A DNA stretch of 35,502 bases from Penium margaritaceum. Lineage: Eukaryota > Streptophyta > Zygnematophyceae > Desmidiales > Peniaceae. Below the pieces are notes generated by a model. It did no database searches. It saw only the letters and a program-made list of their open reading frames with translations, and was not told the origin of the DNA. Below, one piece after another: positions 1 through 10,489 of the stretch. The stretch covers positions 1 to 35,502 of the forward strand of contig SZWC01007334.1 in the NCBI GenBank assembly GCA_023375785.1, written 5' to 3'. The position numbers were made by a program, and so were the translations under genes. Every line of letters begins with the position of its first letter. Position 1 is the first letter of the stretch.

Positions 1-692
<692 letters not shown>

Positions 693-986
693 GGCACGAG
701 TTGGTAGCGTGAAGATTGTAGAGCTAGGGTCCTTCTACAGATAGACCTGTGGCACCGTAGCCTTTGCCACATTGTGTCCATAACGATGAAGGAGATGGCT
801 AAGAAAGAGGTGGTGCATGACCTAGATGTCAAGGATCTTGTAGCACTATTGGGTGTGAAGGCATCCTCAAGGATGCCTAGGGAACACGAATGCATGCTAC
901 CAATGTTCGGAGTATGGAGCATAAGGATCACAGATGTAAGTGGATAGAGCACATCACATTCAGTGGAACTGAATCAAAATACTTTT
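693..986 (-). other. 5' leader of the minus-strand copia element
   Basis: Non-coding leader between the 5' LTR end (987) and the gag ATG (692) on the minus strand. The first bases after the LTR (about 986-965) contain TTTTGATTCAG, which could be a worn primer-binding site, but it is not a clear match to any tRNA. Nothing else is recognisable here; the short ORFs are chance. Confidence 0.5.
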
Positions 987-1538
987 TCTACTTAGCACAG
1001 TGAGATTACATCAGATCCTTGTATCGTGTGATCTAAGCTTTCCAATGCATCCAAGAATGCCCAAATCGGAGTAGAAGAGCACCTGCTATGGCCATCGAAG
1101 TAACCCTTGCTGGAACCGTCCACCTTGCGTTGCACGCTAGGCAACGGAGGCGCTTCAACGATGACTCGTCGGAGCGCCATACCTTGCCCAGAATTCAAGG
1201 AGAATTTCACCCTGGTCAAGGTCCCTCTGGTCCCTCTGGTCACTTCATTCATGGCCCTCGTGCATTTGGAGCTTGTTGGCAATGAACTCGGATCACTGGC
1301 GGTAGATTATCCCGCTACCCACGGCTGGTACCAGATTCTAGCCACCCAGCACCCGAACTTTGGGCTGGGCTAACTTTCTGAATACTCACTCAAATTTGTC
1401 AATTCAAAGCTCGATCTTGAAAGGAAAACTCCAAGAAATAGAAATCTAAATTCAGCTCCAGTGTTTGACCACTCATCAGTGGTCAAACCAGGGAATACAA
1501 TCAACGGCACTCATGGCATGGGGGACACCATGTTAACA
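987..1538 (-). repeat. LTR of copia family, minus orientation (5' LTR)
   Basis: On the minus strand this stretch aligns over its length with the plus-strand LTR at 4338-4855. Shared blocks include AAGATCGAGCTTTGAAT, GCTCCAAATGCAC, and TTGGATGCATTGGAAAGCTT followed by AGATCACA. It starts with canonical TGTTAACATGG (TG at 1538-1537) and ends near GTAGA, where the other copy has TAACA. Gag lies 3' of it on the same strand, so it is a 5' LTR. Its outer edge touches copia integrase coding sequence on the opposite strand at about 1541. A perfect 11-bp hairpin lies at 1463-1488. Confidence 0.85.
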
Positions 1539-1540
1539 GT

Positions 1541-2275
1541 ATCATGGGCAAAGCGACACAGCAGCCATTTACAGGATAAGAGACGCGCGCAACGACAAAG
1601 TTGGAGGTGGTACACACTGATGTGTTCGGACCATTTGAGAGCTCCATCGGAGGCGCTCGCTACTTCATGACGTTCATTGACGATCACAACTGCAAGCTCT
1701 ACCTCTAAATCGTCAAGAGGAAAAGCAATATCCTGTCATGCATAAAGGAGTTTGTGGCGGCAATGAAGTGAAGCGACAGATTGAGCTGAAGGTGAAGGCG
1801 ATCTGCAGCAACAATGGCGATGAGTATGAGGGCTGCTCAGAGCGGATGAAGAGCAAGAGGATCAAGTGGCAGAAAACGACACCACATTCTCCACAACAGA
1901 ATGGTGTTGCCAAGAGGGCAAACCGCACCATGCTCAACATCGTTCGGTCCATGTATAGTGATGCCGGCCTCGTGAAGTGATATTGAGGCGAGGCGGCATG
2001 GAAAGCAGCATACATCATGAACCTGATGCCAAAAAAATCGTTGAAAGACGCAGAGTCAAAGGTGTGGATGACGCCGCAAGAAGTGTGGAACAAGAGAAAG
2101 CATGATTTTGCACGTTTGTTTGTGTTGCACATGCTATTGTGCACGCATGGGAGGGACGAGGCAAGCTGGACCCGAAAAATTGCTAGTGCATCTTCGTTGG
2201 GTATAAGAGCGGGAGCAAGGCCTATCAGCTCTTTGGCCCGCGGAGACAGCACATTGTGAAGAGTCACGATGTCAC
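1541..2275 (+). pseudogene. Ty1/copia integrase fragment, decayed
   Basis: Integrase of a copia polyprotein, which would insert element DNA into the host genome. The reading starts abruptly after the opposite-strand LTR with a pre-integrase stretch (GKATQQPFTG, stop, ETRATTKLE). The core domain follows: VVHTDVFGPFESSIGGARYF, then FMTFIDDH, with the first two catalytic Asp regions. Further on are the block around PHSPQQNGVAKRANRTMLNI (1885-1945), which holds the position normally carrying the catalytic Glu, and AAYIMNLMPKKSL. In-frame stops occur at about 1714 and 1978, and there are frameshifts. The HHCC zinc-binding part, gag and protease are absent on this strand. Confidence 0.85.
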
Positions 2276-2580
2276 GTTTGACGAGAACAGTCCATGGACG
2301 TACAACGATGCGGGTCTCTCTAAACGAGGAAAGTGGCTGCCACTCCTCGTAGGGGAGACGCCAGAGGACACCATAGAGGGTGACATCTGAACGGCTCCAA
2401 CCGGCAGAGACCATCCGAGGGATGGGGGAGTGGTTGATTTACATTCAGCCGAGTCAGACAATGAGTCCGAAGTGTCGGCAGTAGTGGCACTGAACACGGA
2501 GGCGGTGAGTGAACCCACATCTCCACGGTTCCTGAGAGAGAGAGGGGGTAAGCCAGTGACATTATTGGCGTCGCAAGAGG

Positions 2581-2655
2581 GCAGCAACAGCAGCAACAGC
2601 AGCAACAGTAGCAGCAGTAGCAACAACAGCAAGAGGAGCAGCAACAGCCTCATCA
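2581..2655 (+). repeat. AGC/AAC trinucleotide tract coding Ser/Asn run
   Basis: Run of CAGCAA/CAGCAG-like triplets between copia integrase and RT. In the frame open here (2430-2864) it encodes alternating Ser and Asn. On the opposite strand it gives a polyleucine shadow ORF. It lies in the variable integrase-RT linker of the polyprotein, where copia elements are usually low in complexity. Confidence 0.85.
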
Positions 2656-2739
2656 ACAATAGCCTCGGAGAAGCGGACGCACAAGGACGACAAAATGGTA
2701 CCATGCGGCCAAGGGAATCTGGACTGGGTTTGCTCGAAC

Positions 2740-3600
2740 GTTCTTTGCGCAAGAGGAGCCTGAGACCGTCAAGGAGGCATTCTACCGGAAGGATGGAACT
2801 GAGTGGGAGGGAGCTATGGAATCTGAGCTCGCCTCCCACAAAGAGAATGCAACTTGGGAGCTGACCCACAGGCTAGAGGATGATAAAATCATTATCTCCA
2901 AGTGGATCTTAAAAGAAAAGCTCATCAAGGAGGGGAAGGTGGAGCGGTACAAGGCATGGCTGGTGACGAAGGGATACACCAAGCGGAAGGGTAAAAACTA
3001 TGAAAAAAACCTTTACACCAGTGGCAAAGTTTGCCTCCATCTGCACCATTCTCCCCGTGGCGGCAGCACACGACTATGAAGTCTACCAAATTGACATGAA
3101 AACTACATTCATCAATGGCAAGTTGGACAAGGAGGTCTACATGGAGGTGCCGAAGGGGGTGGAAGCGCCGCCAGGGAAGGTGTGCCAGATTTGGAATGCG
3201 CTTTACAGGCTGAAGCAAGCGCTATTCATATTTATTATCTGAAAATGGACGGCTTCATGTGAGAACTTGGCTTCAAGCATTGCGGGACAGATCACAATGT
3301 TTATGGATGAAAGCAGTCGGAATGGAACCACATTGTTGTGCTTTACGTGGATGACCTCATCCTTGTGTCATCGGACATGGAGGAGTTGGTAAACCTGAAG
3401 TGGTTGCTGGATGGTCGGTTCAAAATGACCGACATGGGCGCGCTCAAGTACTATCTTGCCATCACCATGAAGAGGGATCGCAAGGCACACATGGTGGAGA
3501 TGGGACCAGAAAATTATGTGCAAGAGTCGCTCCACTGCTACAACATGGAGTGTAACCCCGTTGGCACATACATGACCACCACATGTGAGCTGAACTCGAG
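2740..3600 (+). pseudogene. Ty1/copia reverse transcriptase, decayed
   Basis: Reverse transcriptase of the copia polyprotein. In order: WEGAMESELASHKENATWEL (about 2805-2865), KWILKEK and VERYKAWLVTKGYTK (2900-2990), TFTPVAKFASICTIL (about 3007-3050), YEVYQIDMKTTFINGKLDKE, VYMEVPKG and LYRLKQA (3075-3220). After a frameshift and stop comes LYVDDLILVSS at 3338-3373. The catalytic YVDD (3344-3355) is intact. FKMTDMGALKYYL follows. At least two frame changes (about 3000 and 3240) and the stop at 3241 prevent translation. Block order and motifs are diagnostic of Pseudoviridae-type RT. Confidence 0.92.
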
Positions 3601-4258
3601 CATGTGGCCGAACACGGATGAGGAGAAGGAGGAGATGGCAAGTGTCTCAAACCAGTCTGTAGTGGGGAGCACCATGTATGCCATGGTGGTGACGCAACCC
3701 GATCCGGCCTTTGCAAAAGGCCAAGTGAGACGCTATGTTGCTGACCCCGGGCCCTTGCATTGGCAAGCGGTCAAATGGATCCTCCGCTACCTCAAGGCGA
3801 CAAAACAGTCGCGGCTTGTGTTCGGAAGGAGAGCATGTGACCACTCCCTTGAGTTGGTCGGCTTCTCTGATTCTGATTGAGCCGGTGATGTGGATAACAG
3901 AAAATCAACGTCGGGGTACGTGTCTGTGCTTGGTGGTGCAGTAGTTTCACGAAAAGCAGGAATCAAGACTGCGTGGCATTATTGAGCGAAGTACATCACA
4001 AGGCGGTGTGGTTGCGGCAGCTGCTGAAGGAGATCCGGAAGCAGAAGGTACTCAATGTGGACAACATTAGTGCCATCAGCCTCATTGGGAACTTGGTGCT
4101 GAACAAGAGGACCAAGCACATCGAGATCCGGCATCACTACGAATGTGCCTTGGTGGCGAAGGGAGATGCAAAAATTGTGCATTATGGCACAAAGTGCATG
4201 CTCGCCGATGCCATGACCAAGGTACAGCCCAAGTACAGGCATGACCTGAGCTTCATAT
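3601..4258 (+). pseudogene. Ty1/copia RNase H, decayed
   Basis: RNase H domain that would degrade the RNA strand during reverse transcription. It continues from RT in the same frame (VGSTMYAMVVTQPD, WQAVKWILRYLKATK, LELVGFSDSD), then has a TGA stop at 3878-3880. Directly after are GDVDNRKSTSGYVSVLGG and, after a frameshift near 3980, KAVWLRQLLKEIRKQ, DNISAISLI, NKRTKHIEIRHHYE, LADAMTK. A small deletion near 3980 removes part of the segment before the KAVWLRQLL block. The final stop is at 4258-4260, followed by a purine-rich tract and the 3' LTR. Confidence 0.92.
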
Positions 4259-4324
4259 AGCTTGGTTTGCACTGTGAGGTCTGAAATGCCTCAGGTTCAT
4301 ATGACAAGGCACCAAGGTTGCGGT

Positions 4325-4337
4325 GCAAGGAGGAGAT
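4325..4337 (+). other. Polypurine tract of the copia element
   Basis: GCAAGGAGGAGAT directly precedes the 3' LTR start. This is where plus-strand DNA priming would occur, and it fixes the LTR boundary at 4338. Confidence 0.75.
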
Positions 4338-4855
4338 TATTGACATGGTGTGCTCCTTACAATGAGTTCTGTTGATCGTATTCCCTTGTTAGACCGATAA
4401 GGAATGGTTGAAAAACTTATCTGACTTCAGAATTGGATTCCTTGGATTTTTCCATGCAAGATCGAGCTTTGAATCACTTGATGTGAAAACTACCCCAGCC
4501 CAAAATTCATGTGTTGCACGGGTGGAATCTTGTATCCGTCATGGGTGATAGTGTATTCCACCACTGGTGATCCGGATTCAACTCTAACAGGCTCCAAATG
4601 CACCAAGGCCAGTAAGGGGGTAACCAGGGAAACCTCCTTGACCGGGATGAACTCCTCCTTGACTTCTGCACCAGAGAAGGGCGCTTTGACAGGTAACCGT
4701 CAAAGTACCTCCCCTGGCCTAGCAGATCCACCAAGGGTTACTTTGACGGCCGTAGCAGGGGCTGTATTGCTCTGATCTGGGCATGCTTGGATGCATTGGA
4801 AAGCTTAGATCACAGACCATAAGGATCTGATGTAGTCTCACTATGCAAACTAACA
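4338..4855 (+). repeat. 3' LTR of the plus-strand copia element
   Basis: Aligns with the minus-strand LTR at 987-1538. It starts TATTGACATGG, where the other copy has canonical TGTTAACATGG, so the terminal TG has decayed to TA. It ends TAACA at 4851-4855, the inverse of TGTTA. The two copies differ by many substitutions and small indels, which implies old insertions or two separate elements. Confidence 0.85.
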
Positions 4856-4865
4856 AAAACCATAG

Positions 4866-4945
4866 TTTCCCTCGATGCTCGATGTAGGAATCCTACATCG
4901 ACATCAGCACATTGACAGGCATCGATGTGACATCGATGTCGATTC
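4866..4945. repeat. Cluster of ATCGATGT motifs and a short hairpin
   Basis: CGATGTAGG and CCTACATCG (4880-4888 and 4892-4900) form a 9-bp hairpin with a 3-base loop. The motif recurs nearby as CATCGATGTGACATCGATG. This is a local simple repeat just outside the copia LTR with no recognisable function. Confidence 0.5.
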
Positions 4946-5528
4946 AAACTGTGTGTGCACGCTGCACTCACCAAGCGACCGAGCAGGGGCCAACACGCCG
5001 GAGGACCGCATGTTAAGTTGAAAATGGGTCCTCCGACGAGTTCGACTTCCGACAATGTTTTTTTTAATGTTATTCTTTTCCTAACCATCATGGTCGTGAC
5101 ATGTGTACGTGCCATGTGTCAAGGAATATCAAGCGTCATCCAATGGAAAACCCTTAATATACATGCATGACCTCATGGTTTCCTCAAGATACTTCATCGT
5201 GCAACCTTGAAATTGCAACCGTGGTTTGGTCCACATCACAGCATGCATGTCTTGCCTGTAAACAGCTTCATGGATCATAAATTCAGAATATAGTGACATG
5301 CATGACATTGGGGCACATCCACATCTGGATGATAAGGCTCTTTGGCACTTCTGACGTACAGCTACGACAGAGCATCTCAATCATTCAATTTTGGCAAGTC
5401 AACGTTGGTGACGTCGGTTTGACCCCACGGTTCGATCCAATGGAGACCTCCGAGGGGTGGCAGTCACACAACGTTGTTCTCTTCGATGTTGGCCTGAACA
5501 TTTTGGCTAACTATTGAGGCTGGCTAGC
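4946..5528. other. Intergenic stretch between copia LTR and hAT gene
   Basis: No coding sequence recognised. It should contain the left end of the hAT element, but I could not find a terminal inverted repeat or 8-bp target duplication matching sequence beyond 8365. A CAAGTCAACGTTGGTGACGT stretch near 5395 is slightly palindromic. Otherwise I see nothing. Confidence 0.4.
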
Positions 5529-6374
5529 ATGGCCTCGCAGACGGGCACCTCGCATCAGGGTAGTTCTGCAAACCTTTTGGCAGCATCAAGCCTGTTCGAC
5601 GCAGCGAAGTGGAACCCACCAAAGAAGCGGCCGCTCACAGGTGACTTTGTCACCCAAGAGCTGAGCAAGCATTGTCAGCTGTGCCCCACAGATGCCGAGA
5701 ATCCCGGCTTCATCTGTGGCTCTTGTACCAAGAAGACTGGCGGGACATGTGACAGCATACAGGGGCACTTTGCCTGTAGCAATCCTAGCATCGCCAAGTG
5801 CCCTCACCCTCCTCCTTTGTGCCAAGATGCCCTTGGTTTGGACCGGTATCCACCTCTCCTAGCTGGATGGCAGTATCTACAAGGGAGAAGGAGTGGAGTG
5901 TGGCACAAAGGACAAGGCTGTCCAGTGGCTTAAGTTGTGGGAGAAGAAGCAAAAGGAGGCCCAGGCTGTACTGGGTGGTGTCACGCTGGTGGTGGACAAC
6001 GACGATGAGGAAGCAGAGAAGCAGCCGAGGCAGCAAGTTACAACAACGTTGCAGGGTGAGGTTCCCATCTTTGACATCAACAAGGCGGTCTCCTTTCGGT
6101 AGTCCACGATGGTTGAGCACTCAGACCGGTCGCAGAAAAAAATTGCCAGCTCAGCGTTGTCAAGTTGATGTGCATCTCAATCCTGCCCACCTCTTTTTTC
6201 CGTGAGACAGTGCTGATGGAGGTCATGAAAAATGCCAAAAAGGTCATCCTTGCTTTCCCGTTGCCTGCAAGGTCCACTATGGTGGGTGACCTGCTTCCAA
6301 AGCTGGACAAGAATCTGGAAGCACTTGACACTCCTTTGAAGCAGGGTTGGAGAACTTATGGATACAGTCTAGCC

Positions 6375-6416
6375 GTTGACGAGTGGTCTGACCGGTAGGT
6401 CAGACCACTCATCAAC
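6375..6416. repeat. 19-bp near-perfect hairpin inside the hAT gene
   Basis: Arms 6375-6393 and 6398-6416 are reverse complements with one mismatch, around loop GGTA. The structure falls at the DEWSDR motif and includes the in-frame TAG. Immediately downstream the phrase TCAACGCCATGGGTTC is repeated (about 6412-6427 and 6436-6451), a small direct duplication. Confidence 0.8.
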
Positions 6417-7673
6417 GCCATGGGTTCAATGGCTGTCAACGCCATGGGTTCTGTGTACCTCTTCTCTTATGACGCAAGTGGACTCACCCGGGACATAGAC
6501 CACATGGCCTGCATGATCGAGGCAACTATCAAGATGGTGGGAGAGGAGAAGTTTGTCCGCGTCATCTGTGACAATGCATCAATGAACAAGAAGGCATTCA
6601 CGGAGCTGCGACAAAAGCATCCACGACTATTCTTGCAGTGGTTTTGTGCACATAATGTGGACCTCATGATGAAGGATGTGGGAAAATCTGCGTGGGGTGC
6701 AAGTGTCATTCGGCGGTATGAGAAGATTGTTGTCTTTCTCAGCAACAACGCGATGCCAAGGACGTGGCTGAAGGAGAAGGAGAAGACAGGCGGCATGGTG
6801 TTGAAGAACTGGTGCAACCCTCGGTTTGCCTCTGTCTTCTCCATGGTTGAGAGGTTTTTGGAACTTCATGAGGAGTTGGAAATGTTTGTTGGACTAGATG
6901 TGTAGAAGCAGATTGGCTCACACCGTGATGCCAGCTTTTGGTCGAGGAAGAGGGAGGTGAGGCACTTTATCACAAGGAAGGTCTTCTGGGTGCACGTGAG
7001 TCAGCTGAAAGAGCTGTTGCAGCCATTGACTGTGGTGTTGAGTGTTACGGACAAGCCGGATGGGAATATGGGTGAGATGTATGAGGAGCTATTGGACTGT
7101 GCTGAGTCTCTGAAGGGTCTCTCTGTGAAGAAGGGCAGGAATTCTCGGAAGGTTGCATAAAATCATGTCAACTTTGTGCTTGGCAGGCTGGAGGCACGGT
7201 GGTCACAGGATATGTCTTGTCATTTGTATGCCGCTGCTTGCCGTCTCCACCCAGAGCACTTTGGTAATGACCTGTCGCAGGACAACACCAGCTTGATAGA
7301 TGCTTGTTGAGGCGCTGATCCAGAAGATGACCTCGAACAGGTGATGAAGGAGATTGGGGCATTCTAGGCGGCCCAGATGATGGTGGAGAGTGACCCCATG
7401 GTCACCTTGAGACGGAATGCTAAGACCAGTGCAGCTGTCGCCAAGGTGCGGTGTGGTATGATGACAGCGGTAGAGTGGCACGTGAACTACATGTGCCACT
7501 TGCTTGTGCTGCATAATCTTGCCCTCAAATTGCTGTCGCAGCTATGTGCATCATCTGAGTGTGAGCGTATTCTTTCCATGCACGAGCTAACTCACACTGT
7601 CATGTGCAACAGGTTGAAGGTGGAGACGCTGGAGCTCTTTGTTCACTACAAGGTGCGATTGAGAAAGAAGTAG

Positions 7674-8365
7674 AAGCAAGTAAGGATGATGGAGATATAG
7701 TGGAAGAGGAAGGAGTTCTCAGTGAGCCCAAGGATGGCATGGAGACTGGCGATAAGGAGGGAGAAGAGGAGGAAGAGGAGCCCTTAGCAATAGAAGATGA
7801 TATTGTGGAGGTCATGGCATCTGTGCGTATCATGACAGACCTGCCAGGGCTGCCACATGCCCGGCCTATGCATGTCCGTGAGTAGGTGAATTCATCATCC
7901 AACAAGGCTCCAACGGAAGAGGAAGCTGGGGATGAGGAGGAAGATGACAAAGGGGAGAAAGAGAAGGATGAGAGAGCTACAAGAGGGTGGGGAAGAGAGC
8001 AGAGAGCAGACAAGGGACCCTCCAACAAGCAGGGTGAAGGGATTGGGGGAGGTGAAGGGGTGAGGCAGGGTGAATGGAGTTAAGGTGGACAAGTCCAGGA
8101 TGTTGATGTTGCTTCCAGTGCTTCTGGAGAGACACCAGGCACAGAACAAGGGATGGAGGATACTACAGTATCACCTACACGCAAGGGATACACTGCAGCC
8201 TCCACAGTTGGCCCTATTGCAAAGGCCACAGCAAAGCTTGGTCCAGCCAAAGCAGCAGCTGTGATGTGCAAAGCAGCTGTAAAATCAAGGCTGCTGCATT
8301 GAAGGCAGCAAATCACAAGCATAAACAGAGACGTAATAGACATTGTCATGACCATCACTTAACTC
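7674..8365 (+). pseudogene. Acidic/Lys-rich C-terminal extension of the hAT gene
   Basis: Downstream of the dimerisation domain the sequence stays open in overlapping frames rich in Glu, Asp, Lys and Ser. Examples are VEASKDDGDIVEEEG and KEGEEEEEEPLAIEDD in one frame and KAPTEEEAGDEEEDDKGEKE in the next. Then comes a Thr/Ala/Lys-rich stretch (TPGTEQGMEDTTVSPTRKG, PAKAAAV). Frame breaks at about 7886 and 8083 are consistent with indels in one former tail. hAT transposases often end near the dimerisation domain, so this may be an unusual extension or a fusion. The opposite-strand Ser/Leu-rich ORFs are its shadow. Confidence 0.5.
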
Positions 8366-8726
8366 TAATCATAACTTCAAGCAATGTTTGCGACTTTCTC
8401 CCCTTTCCCATCTTTTCTTGTGCTTGTTTGGAAATTCAATGTAGTCTGTGAAGGGTACATGAATGGAAAGTAGTCACAAAAGTGCTTAAAGTTACAATCC
8501 ATTGAATTAATTTAGGATACATGTATATGTTTACATAGTAGTATTGTGTCATTCTGTATTGCAATGCCAAAGTGTTGAAAAATGGTTCAGTATACTTCTT
8601 GAAAAATGTGAATGCCAGATCCCTGTTGTGAATCTACCCAAACCTATAGAAATCAAGTAGTTATGGCATTTATGACCAATCATCCTCAAATTATACACTC
8701 ATTTTCCAGTGTACATCGTATAACGT
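8366..8726. other. AT-rich non-coding stretch
   Basis: AT-rich sequence after the hAT gene with no coding motif, terminal repeat or RNA gene that I can see. It would hold the 3' untranslated region and right end of the hAT element if these survive. Confidence 0.4.
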
Positions 8727-10480
8727 ACAGAAAGGTAACTTCCAGGAAATACAATAACCCCACGTACATCGGATGGAAACTTCCAGGACATACGCATACT
8801 TCACGTACACAGAAAGGTACCTTCCAAGAAACCAGATTACTTGACCAGTACCCCCATACACTCACCACATAAAACTCCCCCCTCCTTCCCGCCTAATCCC
8901 TCCCCCCTCCCCCCCCATGCACTTGCATATCTGAATCATAGCATGTTACACTAGTCTACATTTAGCACCCATATTCTCATACACTCCCCCCATGCACTCA
9001 CCACATAGAACCCTCCTTCCCTTCACTTCCTTTTCTCCCCTCCCACAGTCATTTGTATATCTAAATCACGGCATTATACACTAGTGTACATTTAGCACCC
9101 ATCTCCTCATACACTCCTCCGATACACTCACCACATACTATCCCTTCCCCCCCAACATTCACTTGCACATCTCAATCACAACATTATACACTAATGTACA
9201 TTTAGCACCCATCACCCCATACACTCCTCCTATACACTCACCATATAGACCCCCCCCCCTCCCAAGCCCCCCACATTCACTTGTAAATGTGAATCACAAC
9301 ATTATACACCAGTGTACATTTAGCACCCATCTCAACATACACTCTCCCCATACACTCACCACATACAACCCCCCCTCCTCCCACATTCACCTTCACATGT
9401 GAATCACAACATGTTACACTGGTGTACATTTAGCACCCATCATCCCATACACTCCCCTCATACACTCACCATCTATACCCCCCCCCCCACTCCCCACATT
9501 CACTTGCACATGTGAATCACAGCGTTATACACTAGTTCACATTTAGCACACCTGTCCCATACACTCCCTACATACACTAGTGTACAATGTTGTGATTCAC
9601 ATGTGCAAGTGAATGAGGGGAGCGGGGAGAGGAGGGGGGTCTATATGGTGAGTGTATGAGGGGAGTGTATGGTGTGATGGGTGCTAAATGTACACTAGTG
9701 TATAATGCTGTGATTCAGATATGCAGTTGAATGTGGGGGAAGGGAGGGGGAGGGGGTTGTATGTGGTGAGTGTATGGGGAGAGTGTATGTGGAGATGGGT
9801 GCTAAATGTACACTAGTTTACAATGTTGTAATTCACATGTGCAAGTGAATATGGGGGGAGGGGGGAGGAAGGGAAAGGGGGAGGGGTTGCATGTGGTAAG
9901 TGTATAAGAGCTTCTAGGAAGTAAAAATACTCCACGTACCTTCAAAGACACCTTCCAAGAAATCACATTACTTCACGAGCACCCCCCATACACTCACCAC
10001 ATACAATCCTCCCCCCCAAATTCACTTGCACATATGAAGCACAACATTATACACTAGTGTACATTTAGCACCCATCTCAACATACACTCCTCCCATAAAC
10101 TCACCACATACATCCCCCCCTCCCTCATCCCACATTTGCTTGCACATCTAAAGCACGGAATTATACACTAGCATACATTTAGCACCAATCACCCCATACA
10201 GTCCCCCCATACATTCACCATGTATAACCCCCCTCCCAACCCCCCCCCCCCCCTCATTCACTTGCACATGTGAATAAGAGCATTTTACACTATTGTACAC
10301 TTAGTACCCATCTCCGCATACACTCCCCCCATACACTCACAACATACGACCCTACCTCCCCCCTTACATTCACTGACATGTCTAAATCACAGCATTGTAC
10401 ACTAGTGTATATTTAGCAGCCATCTTCCCATACACTCACCATATACACCCCCCCTCCTCCGTCCCCTCCTCCACCGAACA
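8727..10480. repeat. Tandem array of ~110-130 bp units with two strand switches
   Basis: The landmark TTTAGCACCCAT recurs on the plus strand at 8961, 9091, 9201, 9319, 9429 and 9542 (spacing 110-130). It occurs as its reverse complement near 9678 and 9797, then again forward at about 10064, 10178, 10300 and 10412. A unit runs TTCACTTGCACATGTGAATC, ACAGCATTATACACTAGTGT, ACATTTAGCACCCAT, CATACACTC, a C-rich block, CATACACTCACCACATA, and a second C-rich block. A different leader carrying ACCTTCCAAGAAA and GTACCCCCCATACACTCACC precedes the forward units at both about 8727-8870 and 9906-10000. No coding capacity. Confidence 0.9.
9498..9614. repeat. 39-bp inverted repeat at the array's first strand switch
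   Basis: Arm 9498-9536 and arm 9576-9614 are reverse complements with three mismatches around a 39-base loop. This is where the satellite changes from forward to reverse units. Each arm also carries smaller palindromes such as CACATGTG and CACTAGTG. Confidence 0.85.
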
Positions 10481-10489
10481 CACATGGGA

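Larger units (their letters stand above)
1541..4855 (+). mobile_element. Copia-type LTR retrotransposon, 5'-incomplete, plus strand
   Basis: Remnant with integrase, RT and RNase H in the Pseudoviridae order and a 3' LTR with an adjacent polypurine tract. The 5' LTR, gag and protease are not in the window on this strand. The left limit is set by the minus-strand LTR at 987-1538, which belongs to the same family. The rest of this copy may lie left of the window. Confidence 0.85.
5529..8365 (+). pseudogene. hAT-superfamily transposase, decayed
   Basis: A cut-and-paste DNA transposase gene with many frame changes. The start was taken as ATG 5529, followed by a region with spaced Cys and His (KHCQLCPTDAENPGFICGSC, 5670-5730, then GHFACSNPSIAKCPH) resembling a BED-like zinc finger. 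The middle has YGYSLAVDEWSDR, stop, VRPLINAMGS (6360-6430), then FVRVICDNASMNKKAF and FLQWFCAHNVDLMMKDVGK (6550-6690). These carry hAT/DUF659-type core motifs with the conserved Asp and the CAAH-like CAHNVDL. The C-terminal dimerisation domain is ALKLLSQLCASSECERILS and HELTHTVMCNRLKVETLE (7520-7640). A stop at 6396, one at 6903 and several frameshifts show it is inactive. The superfamily call is strong. Confidence 0.88.

Noticed and set aside
2264..2869. 201-residue minus-strand ORF with a polyleucine run
   Set aside because: It is the antisense shadow of the AGC/AAC Ser-Asn tract and flanking copia linker on the plus strand.
7600..8028. Ser/Leu-rich minus-strand ORF of 142 residues
   Set aside because: Antisense of the acidic hAT tail; GAG/GAA-rich coding gives Ser/Leu on the other strand.
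8900..10480. CRISPR-like array
   Set aside because: Units are ~110-130 bp, diverged along their whole length, change orientation, and sit in plant-type transposon DNA. There is no short constant repeat with unique spacers.
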